Source: Nitzschia sp. pyKryTriq1
Taxonomy: Eukaryota; Bacillariophyta; Bacillariophyceae; Bacillariales; Bacillariaceae
Direction of reading: 5' to 3'
DNA: 64,000 nucleotides
NCBI GenBank assembly: GCA_956465555.1
Contig: OY101123.1
Coordinates: 2,108,001-2,172,000 of the forward strand
The translations under genes were made by a program, and so were the position numbers. Positions 1-11,808 of this stretch are shown here, one piece after another (position 1 is the first letter of the stretch; every line of letters begins with the position of its first letter). The notes beneath the pieces were generated by a model. It was not told the origin of the DNA and searched no databases. It saw nothing but the letters and a program-made list of their open reading frames with translations.

Positions 1-63
1 AGTCCTAGTATGGCAAACGCCTCTCCCAGTCTAGATCCCAGACGATCTGTCTCCGTCTTGGCA

Positions 64-321
64 TTAAGACATGTCGCCTTCCAGCGCAAGTAAGTCTCCT
101 GCACTAGCTTTGAAGAAGAATTCATAAAAAACGCAGTATATGCCGGGAATCTCCAAGCCCATCTCGAACGCTTCCAGACAGGGTAGAATTGTTTTGTTAC
201 CTGCACAAAAATTACATAGATCTGCAGTGGCTGTGTAAGGAATTAGCATTGTGAGACTGATGGCGCGAAGTTTCCTGTGTTTTTTTTCCCTCCTACTTCT
301 CCGACTTCGCCGACGACTCAC
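64..321 (-). CDS. Possible C-terminal fragment of an unidentified gene
   Basis: An open frame of about 85 codons runs leftwards and ends with a stop near position 64. The last half (ending ..GDLLALEGDMS) looks protein-like, while the first 20 codons are Arg/Ser-rich and less so. There are acceptor-like TTTTTGTGCAG and AGCTAGTGCAG sequences on the minus strand, so the real structure may be spliced. In an alternative frame, the second acceptor would open into a frame that begins ETYLRWKATC and runs off the left edge. I recognise no family, and the choice between the two models cannot be made from this window. Confidence 0.2.
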   Translation of the reverse strand: MSRRRSRRSRREKKHRKLRAISLTMLIPYTATADLCNFCAGNKTILPCLEAFEMGLEIPGIYCVFYEFFFKASAGDLLALEGDMS

Positions 322-723
322 GGTATCATAGCAACTCTACAGTACGTTCTAAAAAAGGGGCGAGTACGCCCCCACCCCTTATTAAAATTTCCAAATACAA
401 ATACTGCAAAAGTTGCCGAAAATCATCAAGAGACGCAACAAAATTGTCGCCGTTCGCATCGACCGTTCTCCGTTCTCCGTTCTCGCATCTCATTTCATCT
501 CATCTCATCTCATCTCATCCCCACACTTCGTTCCCCTCACTTTGTTGCATCCAATCCAAATTGGATTTTAGAATATTTCCATCACAAAAGCGCAGCGGCG
601 AGGTACTCGTACTAGATTACCGAAGTGTCCACGAAATCAGCGAAGAACAATTCCAACAGTGTCAAAAGTGTCAAACGTGTCAAAAGTGTCCCAGCCCAGC
701 AAAGATCAAAGAGCAAAGAGCAA
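322..723. other. Non-coding stretch, probable 5' region of the BAR gene
   Basis: No convincing gene. It holds a TCATC/CATCT pentanucleotide run at about 484-520. From 613 an in-frame stop (TAG) precedes the BAR reading frame, which fixes the first usable ATG at 724 unless an upstream exon exists. Confidence 0.5.
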
Positions 724-2357
724 ATGGATGCTGGCATCCCCACGCGCGAGAAAAGAGACGAAGACAGAGCCGAAGACCAAGACGAAGACCAAGACGAAGA
801 CCAAGACGAAGACCCTGCCTTGACGGGAAAAGACCAAGACGACATCTTGAGTAAAATGGACGCAGAGCTTGCAGCGCAAGAAAGTGGCAGTGGCGAACAC
901 GATCCAGCAGCTGCTGTGGCTGTCGTCACTTCGGGTGAAAGCTTCGACAGCGCCGACGGGGGCGCTGGCGCTGGCGTTGGCAGTGACGACGATAGCAGCG
1001 TCTTGCCACCACCGTCCGACGGCGAGGAAAGCAGCATTTCGAATCATCCTCGCGATGACGACACGTACGGATTTTCTTTGCAAGGCAGCCAGCCCCCAGA
1101 CCAGGGTCAAGGCCCAGCAGCGCCACGGCCAGCAGAGCCTGCCAAGAGTGAAGCTGTTGGCCCAGAGCAAGAGCCAGAAATAGCAGTTGCCAGCATGGAT
1201 CGACCCTCCTCTCCTGCTCGAGGAACAAGTGGATCCCATAACAGCAACAGCAACAGCAACAGCAACAGATCTGATGCGACCAACCCAAAGTTTAAAACGA
1301 AAATCGACAGCCGCCTTACGAATGCACTAAAGGCGGTCGATTTGGCTGAGCAACGAAGAAGCCCGGATCTCGTGCCTTTGACTCGAAACTACCAGGTATT
1401 CAGAAAGCAACTAAGGAAATTGATTGTATCAATCAAAGCGTACAAGAAGACCACAGAGAAAATGGAAGAAGCTCGATCAAAGGTAGGCTGTCTGAACCCT
1501 GGTATTTTTTAGTACTCTTATATTCATACACGTACTCTGCGGCTCACAAAATTTCGTTGTCGCTTTTAAGCTCTATGCCGAGTACTTTACAATGTCAAAA
1601 GGTACACCACTCTATGATCACGTTGGTAAATCTCTGGAATCCGAGCGATTACAGTTGATGCACACCGGTGATGTGGTGGTGTTGCCAGGTATGAATGATG
1701 GCCTGGATGCTAGTAACTCGGAACAGCAACCTGAAGAAAACCTAGGAGGAGCTCTGTCGTTGGCATCTGTCCATCAGCTGGCACTCATGAGCGAGAAGAA
1801 AGGTTCCGATGAATACGAGAAATATATTCTTGCCTATGCTCTAGAGTGGGAAGAGATCGTCACCTCAAGGCTCGACAAAGAAATAAAAACCGTTCAACAA
1901 CTGCAACGCAGGCGACTGCACTACGAGAGAAAAGTCGTTGGTTTGAGGAAACGAACAAACAATATGGAGGCCAAGGGAAAAGAAAAACCCCATTTGGCTG
2001 AAAAACTTTTGCGGAATGAGCAGAAACTAGCTGATGCCTTCCAGTCTCATGAGCAGCGCGCAGCGGAACTGTGCGTTCTTTTGGAGGAAGCGACTCAAAA
2101 TGGGTGGAAGGATCTCGTGAGTAGTGGGGGGAATAGTACTATACCGTTTTCGTCTTACATCATCGCCTGATGCTCACATTTTGATTTCTCTCTTAAAATA
2201 ATAGTATCCCTTGCTCAAGAATAGCATCAGATTCGAAATTAATAGGCTGAAACGCGACGAGGCCTCCTACGGCAGATTAACTTCTACTTTGGATGCGATG
2301 AAAAAAAGATCTTTCTCCCCTTCCACAAGTCCGACTACCTCCGAGGTGGGCGCTTGA
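724..2357 (+). CDS. BAR-domain protein with acidic disordered N-terminus
   Basis: Three exons joined in phase 0: 724-1482, 1571-2116 and 2205-2357, separated by two 88-nt GT..AG introns, giving 485 residues. The first ~190 residues are disordered: a 12-nt tandem repeat (about 770-813) encodes a D/E/Q run, followed by Ser/Pro/Asn-rich sequence. From about residue 195 to 480 the chain is helical and resembles a BAR domain: a positively charged first helix, then LYAEYF across the first splice, and a central helix reading YALEWEEIVTSRLDKEI, typical of BAR helix 2, followed by a QLQRRRLHYERKV stretch. BAR dimers bind and curve membranes in endocytosis and vesicle traffic; that role is inferred from the family. 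No SH3 domain follows. The frame is open further upstream to a GTG at 625, but the first ATG is 724. Confidence 0.8.
770..813 (+). repeat. 12-bp coding minisatellite (GACGAAGACCAA)
   Basis: About four near-perfect copies in frame, encoding alternating Asp/Glu/Gln in the disordered N-terminus of the BAR protein. Confidence 0.8.
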
Positions 2358-2599
2358 ACATTTTGGGTGGGACATGTGACCCTGTGTGCATGATAGACTT
2401 CTATGTGATCTATGTGAATTTACAGTAGTAGAGTATTCTGGTGAGAACGAGCGAAAAGCAGCGCGCGTACGTAACGTCTAGCCAAAATGTAAACAAAGAA
2501 AGAATGCATCCATAATTGCCCTTAGGTGAATTACCCTGCTACTACTAATCTCGTGGGCCCGGACCACTGACGCGATGGTAGTCAAAGTGTCCAACGAAC

Positions 2600-4545
<1,946 letters not shown>

Positions 4546-5025
4546 GGTGGAGACGAAGAGAAATAGGAGGGATGGATTCGTACGTGTACCTCGTAATGAG
4601 AGGTCGATCGTCGTTGCAGTTTAAAAGTATGGTAAGCTCTTCTTTCCGCTTGGGGTTGTTCGTTGTTGGGTAGTAGTTGACGCATCGCTGCTCGTTATGA
4701 GTAATTTATCGGAGGGTTGTGAGATGGTCGGTGAAAGATCGCACCGACTGACGTTTTTGACTGACTACGCACAGACGACCAACTCCACGACGGACAGTCA
4801 CGGACGCACAGACATTATCGAACAAAGTCTTTGTCCCGCGCGCGGAAGGATCCAAGCAAGATCCAAGATCCAAGACAGAGAAAGTACAGTAATTATTATG
4901 ACCATGACCGCAACACCATCAGACAGACATAACTTTCATTCCTTCTTCCTACTTTCCACCTGCAAGAGTAGTACACGAATAATAATAATACGAAGTATAG
5001 GTGCTGTACGTTAAGGTTCCAACCG
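4546..5025. promoter_or_regulatory. Divergent intergenic region between dapL and the surface-protein gene
   Basis: 480 bp separating two oppositely directed start codons (4545 leftward, 5026 rightward), so both promoters must lie here. I see no recognisable element beyond short GTAC-containing words. Confidence 0.5.
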
Positions 5026-5607
5026 ATGAAGTTTGCCACCCGCCACCAGCAAGTAAACGTACTTGCACTCGCCATCCCAATTCTCTGCTGCCTGCTAGGT
5101 GCCATACCCGGGCTGGTTGGCGGTCAAGATGTATCCTGCCTGTCGCTCAACATCAGCAAGGGAGAGACGTTGGCGTCCGATTGCGAAAAGTACTGCTCTC
5201 CCCTATCTAACGAGTCGTTCGACTGGGCAGCTCCGAGCGAAGATGATGCCAACATTCTTGATCGCAAAACGGTCTGCAGATGCATGGATGCTTCCTCGGG
5301 CGCGAAGAGCTTTGAGTGCTTGGACGTGGAGACCGGGGTGTGGGACAAAAGTGTGGGCGTGAAGGACTGCGAAGAATACAACATCACCTCAGGAACAACT
5401 TGCAAGGATTTTTGCCTAGACATTGACCCGTTGGCGTATAAATTCTCTGGTAGTGGAGGCAACGTCGAGTGTTTTTGTGCCAATCCACCGATCAAAATCT
5501 GTGGAAGCGCCAGCGGGGCTGGAAGGACGAGTCCTCCTGGCTTTGTGGCGTTAGGTTCTGCGGTTTTGCTTGCCATTGTGTTGGTCTCTTCGATCATTGT
5601 GCCCTAG
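5026..5607 (+). CDS. Cys-rich secreted protein, probably GPI-anchored
   Basis: 193 residues, one exon. The N-terminus has a short basic stretch and a long hydrophobic segment (about residues 11-32) ending LVGGQD, a good signal peptide. The mature part has about 14 cysteines in short-spaced groups (DCEKYC, VCRCMD, TCKDFC, ECFCAN, ..KICG) that suggest a small disulfide-rich domain, plus NXS/T sites. The C-terminus has small residues (GSASGAG) followed by a hydrophobic tail running to the very end (FVALGSAVLLAIVLVSSIIVP), the pattern of a GPI-attachment signal; a single transmembrane anchor is the alternative. I do not recognise the domain. A cell-surface location is inferred from topology only. 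Confidence 0.75.
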   Translation: MKFATRHQQVNVLALAIPILCCLLGAIPGLVGGQDVSCLSLNISKGETLASDCEKYCSPLSNESFDWAAPSEDDANILDRKTVCRCMDASSGAKSFECLDVETGVWDKSVGVKDCEEYNITSGTTCKDFCLDIDPLAYKFSGSGGNVECFCANPPIKICGSASGAGRTSPPGFVALGSAVLLAIVLVSSIIVP

Positions 5608-5939
5608 GAGTATCAGACTACTAGCTATTCTACTGGTGTAGACGACCACTCAAGTACGTACGAGGAGGAGTCAGGAGTCCCATGACGAAAGGAGCAGCAC
5701 CACCATAAGGTACACAACGTCGATTCTTTATGAGAGTACTCGCACTGTAATTGTACCTACTATGTACTTCCTCTAAACGAGCAATATTTTTGATTTTGAA
5801 GAATGCTACTAGTACTATTCTTATACTGTCGAAGAACCTGGTGGGAGGTCTGCAGTACATGTATCTACTGTAGTACATGTATCTATCTATTCGTACCGGT
5901 ATTACACTTCGTATTCACATTTATACTCGAGCAGTGCTG
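5608..5939. other. Convergent intergenic spacer
   Basis: 332 bp between the stops of two convergent genes. It contains one TACCGGTA palindrome (5894-5901) and a repeated GTACATGTATCTA word near 5856-5890. No gene seen. Confidence 0.5.
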
Positions 5940-6653
5940 TTATTCGTTTCGCTTGTATGGTTCTTTTCTCGCAACGCCTCTTGACCTGACAGTCTTCATC
6001 GACGCAGCGGCTCCCAGTGTTGCGGGGTGGTGCTCCCCGAACTGCTTGAGGAAGCACTCATGCGCGTTGTTCAATGCAGCCTCTGCCTGTTCCAGCTGCG
6101 CCGTTCGCAAGAAGCAGCAAGCCAGTTTGCAACGCACATCCGCTCCATCAAGACTGTCCGTGCCCACGAGCGAGTCCTGAACGTCGAGGACTCGTTGGTA
6201 GAGAACAGACGCCTGCACGAAGTCTCCGCTCTTGCAGCTCGCGTCTGCCTGGCGCTCGAGGGCGAAGAGCTCTGCGATCTGTTCGAGGGCGTGCATGTCC
6301 GCGTTGGCGTTGGCGTTGCCGTGCATCTCCTCCCAGTTCTGCCGGATGTCCTCCCACAAGCTGGCGTTGATGGAGGGACCGAACGTCGTCTCCGACATCC
6401 TCGCAGCTCGCTGAAAGGCGCGCAGAGCCTCTCTCTCGTCGCCAGCCTTGCAAGCAGCTCGACCGCATCGCCAGTAGCTCTTGATGGTGTCCTGGTGGTA
6501 CTTGCCGAGCGCCACTTCCTGGATCAAAGTGGCTTGCCGGAAGCTCTCGGTGGCGTCAGAGTGCTGCCCGTTCGCAAACTCGTCCTTGCCTTGCTCGTAC
6601 AGCCGACGTGCGTCTTGCAGCTGTTGCCGCTGTTGCATTTTTCCTTGTTTCAT
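5940..6653 (-). CDS. TPR-repeat protein (kinesin-light-chain-like repeats)
   Basis: 237 residues from ATG at 6653. It contains helical pairs of TPR type: LYEQGKDEFANGQHSDATESFRQA, then a second repeat with CGRAACKAGDEREALRAFQRAARM, a linker rich in Asn/Ala, ERQADASCKSGDFVQASVLYQRVLDVQ, and a last repeat ending FLKQFGEHHPATLGA. The ~42-residue spacing and the HPAT-type ends match kinesin-light-chain/NB-ARC-associated TPRs, which act as protein-binding scaffolds. No enzymatic domain is present. The frame stays open upstream to a GTG at 6791 and would add a hydrophobic segment, but there is no ATG there; an upstream exon remains possible. The partner is unknown. Confidence 0.75.
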   Translation of the reverse strand: MKQGKMQQRQQLQDARRLYEQGKDEFANGQHSDATESFRQATLIQEVALGKYHQDTIKSYWRCGRAACKAGDEREALRAFQRAARMSETTFGPSINASLWEDIRQNWEEMHGNANANADMHALEQIAELFALERQADASCKSGDFVQASVLYQRVLDVQDSLVGTDSLDGADVRCKLACCFLRTAQLEQAEAALNNAHECFLKQFGEHHPATLGAAASMKTVRSRGVARKEPYKRNE

Positions 6654-7669
6654 GCTTTGGGTTTTGGGGTTGACAAGGATACTGATGATGCTTGAAATAC
6701 CGATTAGACTACAAAGAAGGACTAAAAGACAAAAATGATTTGGATTTGCAGATTTGACCCGGAAGAAAAAGACGAAACGGAACGCAATCACGCACGGATT
6801 TTACAGGCTACCGGTACCAGGTAGCAGGGATGAAAACTGAAAACCGAAACCTCGGGACGTACAGCCAATACGAGTACTGTAATGTACCGGTATGGTCATA
6901 CCTATATCGGTATGCTACTGCATATTTTACTCAGCTCGCTTGCGTCAGCAGAGGGATATATAATTGGCGAACCGGTTATGTAAACTACTGTATCTACTGG
7001 TGATGAGACACTACAAAGCCTTAAGTATCCGATCTTGATCTTCTTGTCGTCGGTCGTCGTTACGTCTTCGTTGTGCGTGGCGCGGGGAATAAAGAATTTC
7101 CGACTATGTGGATGTTGGGAGAGGCTTGAAACAGGAAATACGTGGATTCCAGAATCCAAATTCCTTGTCATGCCCGAACAACGCTCGCACGACCTTTCAA
7201 AAACACCCGGCCGCGCCGGCAAGCTGATATGCCTGAAATGTCTTAGCGAGACATTTTATAACTAAAATTGCCCAATCAAGCATGCCGAGAAACATCGGCG
7301 TGCTCGCTTCGCCCCTCCTTTTTGGTGGTTGGCTATTGCTGCTTTGTTCCGTTGCTGTCGTTGGAACAACAACGACCGCGACGTGAAGGTGACATCGTAC
7401 CGGTACAAGTACTGTACTCGTACGAGTACAAGTACCGCCGGTCGTTCCCTACACGCACCAACCATGATGAGCATCCCCTCAGAGACATTTTGAATTTTCA
7501 GTCTTTGCTGCACAAAGCAAGAGTACAAGTAGTGTACGACTTGTGCAAATCCTTGGACCGACTGCTGATTTGCCTTTCGAAAACATCGTACTCGTATTGT
7601 TTTGTATTCTGATTCGTATTCGTGGTACGGCATCGCACTATCAATACCGGTAGTAAAAGCACTTGCATC
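6654..7669. promoter_or_regulatory. Divergent intergenic region rich in TACCGGTA palindromes
   Basis: About 1 kb between two divergent genes. TACCGGTA occurs at 6809-6816, 6884-6891, 7398-7405 and 7645-7652, the last only 17 bp before the ATG of the rightward gene. Around 7395-7440 there is a run of GTAC-centred palindromes (GTACAAGTAC, CTCGTACGAG). A 106-codon leftward frame at 6902-7222 has no recognisable content. Confidence 0.45.
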
Positions 7670-9129
7670 ATGGCGAAAAAGTCCTCAACATCCGGGGCCG
7701 AGGCCTCCACTACTAGTAGCACGCCCAAGGCCTCACCCGGTACAAGTACCAGCACCGGTACCACTCTGAATCGAACTCCCGCCCGCAGCAACTACGCTGC
7801 GCCCCACACACCCATCGCCTCTGCCAAGCGACCGCGTGCCAGCATGGACAAGAACAGCAACAGCAACGCAGCCTCTTTCCCCCCGAGCACCCCGTTGATT
7901 GCGGAGAACGGCGAAGAGCCCGGAACGCCCCAGACGCCCCACCCCACTCTCGATCAGTCGGCCCTGAGCCCCATGCACCGTCCGCGCCCGCTCGTCATCA
8001 AGGAAGAAGCGCACGAGGACCACGAGGAAGACTCGGGCTCCTGGGTGGGGCGCCAGGTCGGCACCCTCTTCAGTCCCATGCTCAACCTCCTCAGCAAGGA
8101 TGACGACGACGAGGAAGAACACCAAGGCGGGCAGGGGGAGTTCAAGCACACGGAGCCACAAGAACCTGCGGAGGACGATTCCGACGTCGTCAAACCGGCG
8201 CAGGACTCGACCAGTCTCTCCACCTCGCAGGAAACGATCAGCCACGACGAGGAAGACGAAGAGGACGAAGACCACGACGAGGAGGAAGAGCCACACCCCC
8301 AAGAAGACCATGACGACGAGGACGAGGACGATGTCTTGGTGGAAGACGATGGATCCTCGCAGGGATCGCTAGATGAAGACGAATTCAACCCCTATGTTTT
8401 CATCAAGTCGCTGCCAGCCTACGACGTTGTGGCTCCGCTGAGACCCCCAATCGCCCTTCCACCTAAGGACAAAGACTCTCCTCCAATCAGCTTGGTTCTG
8501 GATCTGGATGAAACCTTGGTGCACTGTACGGTAGAACCAGTGGATGATGCGGATCTCGTCTTTCCGGTCGTGTTCCACGGAATGACATACCAAGTGCATG
8601 TCAGGTTGCGACCTCATTTGTTCACATTCCTAGAAAAGATCAAGGGGAAATTTGAGGTCATTGTCTTTACGGCGAGCCAGCAAGTCTACGCGGACGAACT
8701 TTTGAATTTGATCGATCCAGGTATGACAGACAACAGACAAAATCAGTACTGGGCACATTACAAGTAAAAGTACCAACCACCACTTATGCAAAATCACTCA
8801 CATCTTGCGTGTTCCTGCTCCTCCCAGACGGAAAATTCATTCAGTACAGAATGTTCCGAGAGTCATGCTTGGCGGTGGAAGGTAACTTCCTCAAGGATCT
8901 TAATGTACTGGGACGCGATTTGTCGAAATCCGTTCTTGTCGACAATTCTCCTCACGCCTTTGGATATCAGGTGGATAATGGGATTCCGATCGAGTCATGG
9001 TTCGATGATCCAAATGATACAGAGCTTCTGAAATTGGAACGATTCCTAAGGACACTTCATGGAGTTAAGGATACGAGATCGGTCATTCGGAAAACATTCA
9101 AGACCCATAAGCTAATTGCAGAAGCTTAG
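7670..9129 (+). CDS. CTD-type small phosphatase (HAD, FCP1/SCP-like)
   Basis: Two exons, 7670-8720 and 8828-9129, joined through a 107-nt GT..AG intron (phase 1, DP-DGKF), giving 450 residues. Residues 1-245 are disordered with Ser/Thr/Pro-rich sequence and a long Asp/Glu run. The catalytic domain starts with SLVLDLDETLVHCT (about 274-287), the DXDX(T/V) nucleophile motif of FCP1-homology phosphatases. It continues with VRLRPHLFTFLEKI, FEVIVFTASQQVYA and, in exon 2, LVDNSPHAFGYQVDNGIPIESWFDD. The family removes phosphate from Ser in the RNA polymerase II C-terminal repeat or from other nuclear and membrane proteins. There is no BRCT domain, so it is closer to SCP/Dullard than to FCP1. The frame is open back to GTG 7622, but ATG 7670 is the first ATG. 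Confidence 0.92.
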
Positions 9130-9536
9130 CCGCATGCCCGCGGCTGGAACTAGAGCTAGGAGAAGTCTTTTTTTTGTGGAAAATGGGCACTTGTAACGCG
9201 CACGCCACACTACACGTACTGTAGTGCAGAGAGCAATAAGATAATGTCTCTACTAATACATCAACGACAATACTAACCACAGCAGTAATAGCGCGGGAGC
9301 GACAACAATAACGATGTATCTTTAGGAGTATTGATAGCGACCAGGTTGACGGTTGACGGTAGCCGTACGAGCTGGTGAATGACGACTACTACGAGTACGA
9401 CCCACAGCATAATACAGGCCTTCTCGCGCGGAATTTCTTCGTTTACGATGACGCGATTGATGCCAACCCCAAAATATGGGCACACTTGCAAAGAGAGTCT
9501 TTCATATGAATAATACTTGTTGTCCATGTCAGAAGA
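9130..9536. other. Intergenic spacer
   Basis: 407 bp between two rightward genes; no gene or repeat of note. It must hold the 3' end of the phosphatase transcript and the promoter of the next gene. Confidence 0.4.
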
Positions 9537-10139
9537 ATGCGTCGACATTGCCGTACAGGTACAGGAACGCGTATAGTTGGACTCCTGGTACCAGTACTCG
9601 TAGCATTGATAGGTCAAATATCAAGGTTTTCGGAGTCCTTCTCTCCATCCGCGCGGTTTGAATTCAGAGTGTCGCAAACGTGGAGAATCGCTTGTCAAAC
9701 TCAAACTGCTGGACGTGACGCTTCAAAATGCGGCGGCAAGTCTCGCCTGATGCTGTCACTGATGGGAAGTACTTCTGATTCAGACAGTGCCAGCAGTGAT
9801 AGCGAGATTGGTGACGATGGCAACAGCATCGATGAAGAATGGAAACAATTCAAGCAGAGTTCAATGGCAAGCACAAAGAGAACGCCACCAAGGAGCGATC
9901 TCTTTGATCTACAAACCAGCTCCAATCGTTCAAGCATAACCTCCGAGCAAGACCCGCAATTACAAATTCAAGTGGGGCTCTTTTTTCTTTTCGCAGTGGT
10001 TTGTTTGGGTGCCATATTCTTCAACTTTCAGTATAGCAATGTTCCTCCCACCACGCTTCCAATCGACGCTGCAATCGTTGATGATGTCGACTCTGCCAAA
10101 GGACGCTTTAACGCTCTCACAGGTGGAGTGTGGTTCTAG
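9537..10139 (+). CDS. Single-pass membrane protein of unknown function
   Basis: 200 residues, one exon, from ATG 9537. The N-terminus has basic residues followed by a hydrophobic segment (IVGLLVPVLVALIGQI, about 13-28), usable as a signal peptide or anchor, then Ser/Phe-rich sequence. The middle is acidic and Ser-rich, and a clear transmembrane helix (LFFLFAVVCLGAIFFNF) lies at about 147-163. The short tail ends LTGGVWF. A plastid membrane location is possible given the signal-like start, but the Phe cleavage motif is not clear. A later in-frame ATG near 9750 would remove the N-terminal signal. I do not recognise the family. Its stop faces the LRR gene across 160 bp. Confidence 0.55.
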   Translation: MRRHCRTGTGTRIVGLLVPVLVALIGQISRFSESFSPSARFEFRVSQTWRIACQTQTAGRDASKCGGKSRLMLSLMGSTSDSDSASSDSEIGDDGNSIDEEWKQFKQSSMASTKRTPPRSDLFDLQTSSNRSSITSEQDPQLQIQVGLFFLFAVVCLGAIFFNFQYSNVPPTTLPIDAAIVDDVDSAKGRFNALTGGVWF

Positions 10140-10299
10140 TAGCTAGCTGTAGCTAGTAGCAGTAGTCTCTAATTCATCTAGCACATTGGTACACGCGCGG
10201 ACCTCTGGTATCTACTACTACTAGAGCTACCAGTAGAAGGGATAGCATTCTACTCCTTCCTTATCCTATCGTCTAGTGTTTTAGTACAGCAGACTCATT

Positions 10300-11808
10300 T
10301 TAAAAGAATATGTTTGGATTTTCAAACACGACAGGCCCATGCAAAAGACAATAAAGCACGTCCGCCGCATGGGCATGCGCGCCCGTTGATGTATTGGAGG
10401 TCCCCGCACCCCAATGTATTCGGTGCGCTCGCTCCATGACAAGAGGCCACAGCGACAAGGGAATCGTGCTCTTGTCCTTGGCAAAGATACGTCTCCCTCC
10501 ACGATTCAGACGACAATAATGATCAATCTGGGCTTGAACTTCTTCCATCTTGATATCGTCAAATGAACGGATATTCACATCCTGTAGTATGTAGTTGGAT
10601 TTCATCAAGGGAAGAAATCCTTTCGCAGCCTCCGCCGAAAAGAGATTATGCCCGAGCCAAATTGTCTTTAGATTCTTCAGTTGCGGTATTTTTCGTAAAA
10701 TCGTTCGTAAGCCATTGTCGGATATTCGATTCCCAAATAGATTCAAGTCCGTCAATGCACTACCTTGGCCAAAGATTCCGAGCAAACTGTCCACGAACGA
10801 GTCGTTCAAAAAATTGCCGGCCAATTGAAAGCTCTTGAGAGAAGTATTTCGAACCTTCTGAGAGTCCTCCGCTTCTGCTGATTCCTCTGCCTTATCAATT
10901 TCCTCTCCTTCATTCTGCTGGTCGTTGCCATCTGTAGTTGGTGCTTCGTCGGCCTTGGATTTCTCGTCCTCCTTGGAGCCTTCGTCTTTGGAGTCGTCGA
11001 CTCCTGCATCGGATTCCGACTCGTCATTTTTCGAATCAGCCCCTTCGTCTTCCGACGCAGTTCTTTCTTGTTCGGGTTGCTGGGCTAGGGGATCCTTTTT
11101 CTTCCTGACGAGATAACTCATATCCAGTTCTTCCAAATCGTTGTAATGAAGCAAGGCTGCGATCGCTCCCATGCCTTGATCGTGACATGAGTTTTGTTGC
11201 AAGGATAGTGATTTGAGGGTAGGGTGTTCTTGAAGTGCCTGTAGAATGGAAGCGATCTGATCGTCGGCCAGTCCGCATCCATCCAGAACCAACTTATGGA
11301 GCGTTCGATTGATTCGAAGGCCAAACGAGAGAGGTCCGAGGGCAGGTGGTGAAAAGACGCTCCGACCCAAGTCCAGTGTCTGAAGCCACGTGTTGCGAGC
11401 CAGCGCCCTCGCTATTGAGTTCGAGGCCTCGTAGTCGATTGTTTGGACGGCCAAGGAGAGATGTCTCCAGTGCTTGGCGTATTTCAACCCATAGGAAATA
11501 GCCGCGAACGTCAGGGAGTCGACGGACGAGGACGTTTGGTGCAATTCAAAGGTCGTCATCGGAGTACTCGTCGCCGTACAAATGGCCCAGATGACGTCGT
11601 TGACGATGGTGCCCCCGTGGCAGTTTGTGAACTTGATGGAATCCCACTTTTTCTTGGAGGGCAAGATGTCGATCACGGCCGACACAAAATTGGGCTCGAA
11701 CTCGATTTCTTTCAGTTCGAGCTCGGTGCATTTGTCGTCTTCTTTGGCGGTCCACAGGTGCATCAGAAGCTGACCTTCCGTCACATTCTCGGATCCTTGG
11801 ATGAGCAT
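10300..11808 (-). CDS. Leucine-rich-repeat protein (RNI type)
   Basis: 502 residues, one exon. Leucine-rich repeats of the ribonuclease-inhibitor type lie in two blocks: about 70-235 (HKLVLDGCGLADDQIASIL, KSLSLQQNSCHDQGMGAIA, EELDMSYL) and about 325-420 (KSFQLAGNFLNDSFVDSLL, TDLNLFGNRISDNGLRTIL, KTIWLGHNLFSAEAAKGFL). A long acidic Asp/Glu/Ser insertion (about 240-320) separates them. The C-terminal part has YCRLNRGGRRI and IPLSLWPLVMERAHR, a combination I associate with diatom LRR proteins of unknown role. Such repeats bind proteins; the partner is unknown. No kinase, F-box or membrane segment is visible. Confidence 0.8.
   Translation of the reverse strand: MLIQGSENVTEGQLLMHLWTAKEDDKCTELELKEIEFEPNFVSAVIDILPSKKKWDSIKFTNCHGGTIVNDVIWAICTATSTPMTTFELHQTSSSVDSLTFAAISYGLKYAKHWRHLSLAVQTIDYEASNSIARALARNTWLQTLDLGRSVFSPPALGPLSFGLRINRTLHKLVLDGCGLADDQIASILQALQEHPTLKSLSLQQNSCHDQGMGAIAALLHYNDLEELDMSYLVRKKKDPLAQQPEQERTASEDEGADSKNDESESDAGVDDSKDEGSKEDEKSKADEAPTTDGNDQQNEGEEIDKAEESAEAEDSQKVRNTSLKSFQLAGNFLNDSFVDSLLGIFGQGSALTDLNLFGNRISDNGLRTILRKIPQLKNLKTIWLGHNLFSAEAAKGFLPLMKSNYILQDVNIRSFDDIKMEEVQAQIDHYCRLNRGGRRIFAKDKSTIPLSLWPLVMERAHRIHWGAGTSNTSTGAHAHAADVLYCLLHGPVVFENPNIFF

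Noticed and set aside
612-1288. Several leftward frames rich in Ser, Val or Trp
   Set aside because: Antisense shadows of the acidic low-complexity part of the BAR gene.
6902-7222. 106-codon leftward frame
   Set aside because: No domain, in a palindrome-rich divergent promoter region, and no splice sites linking it to a neighbour.
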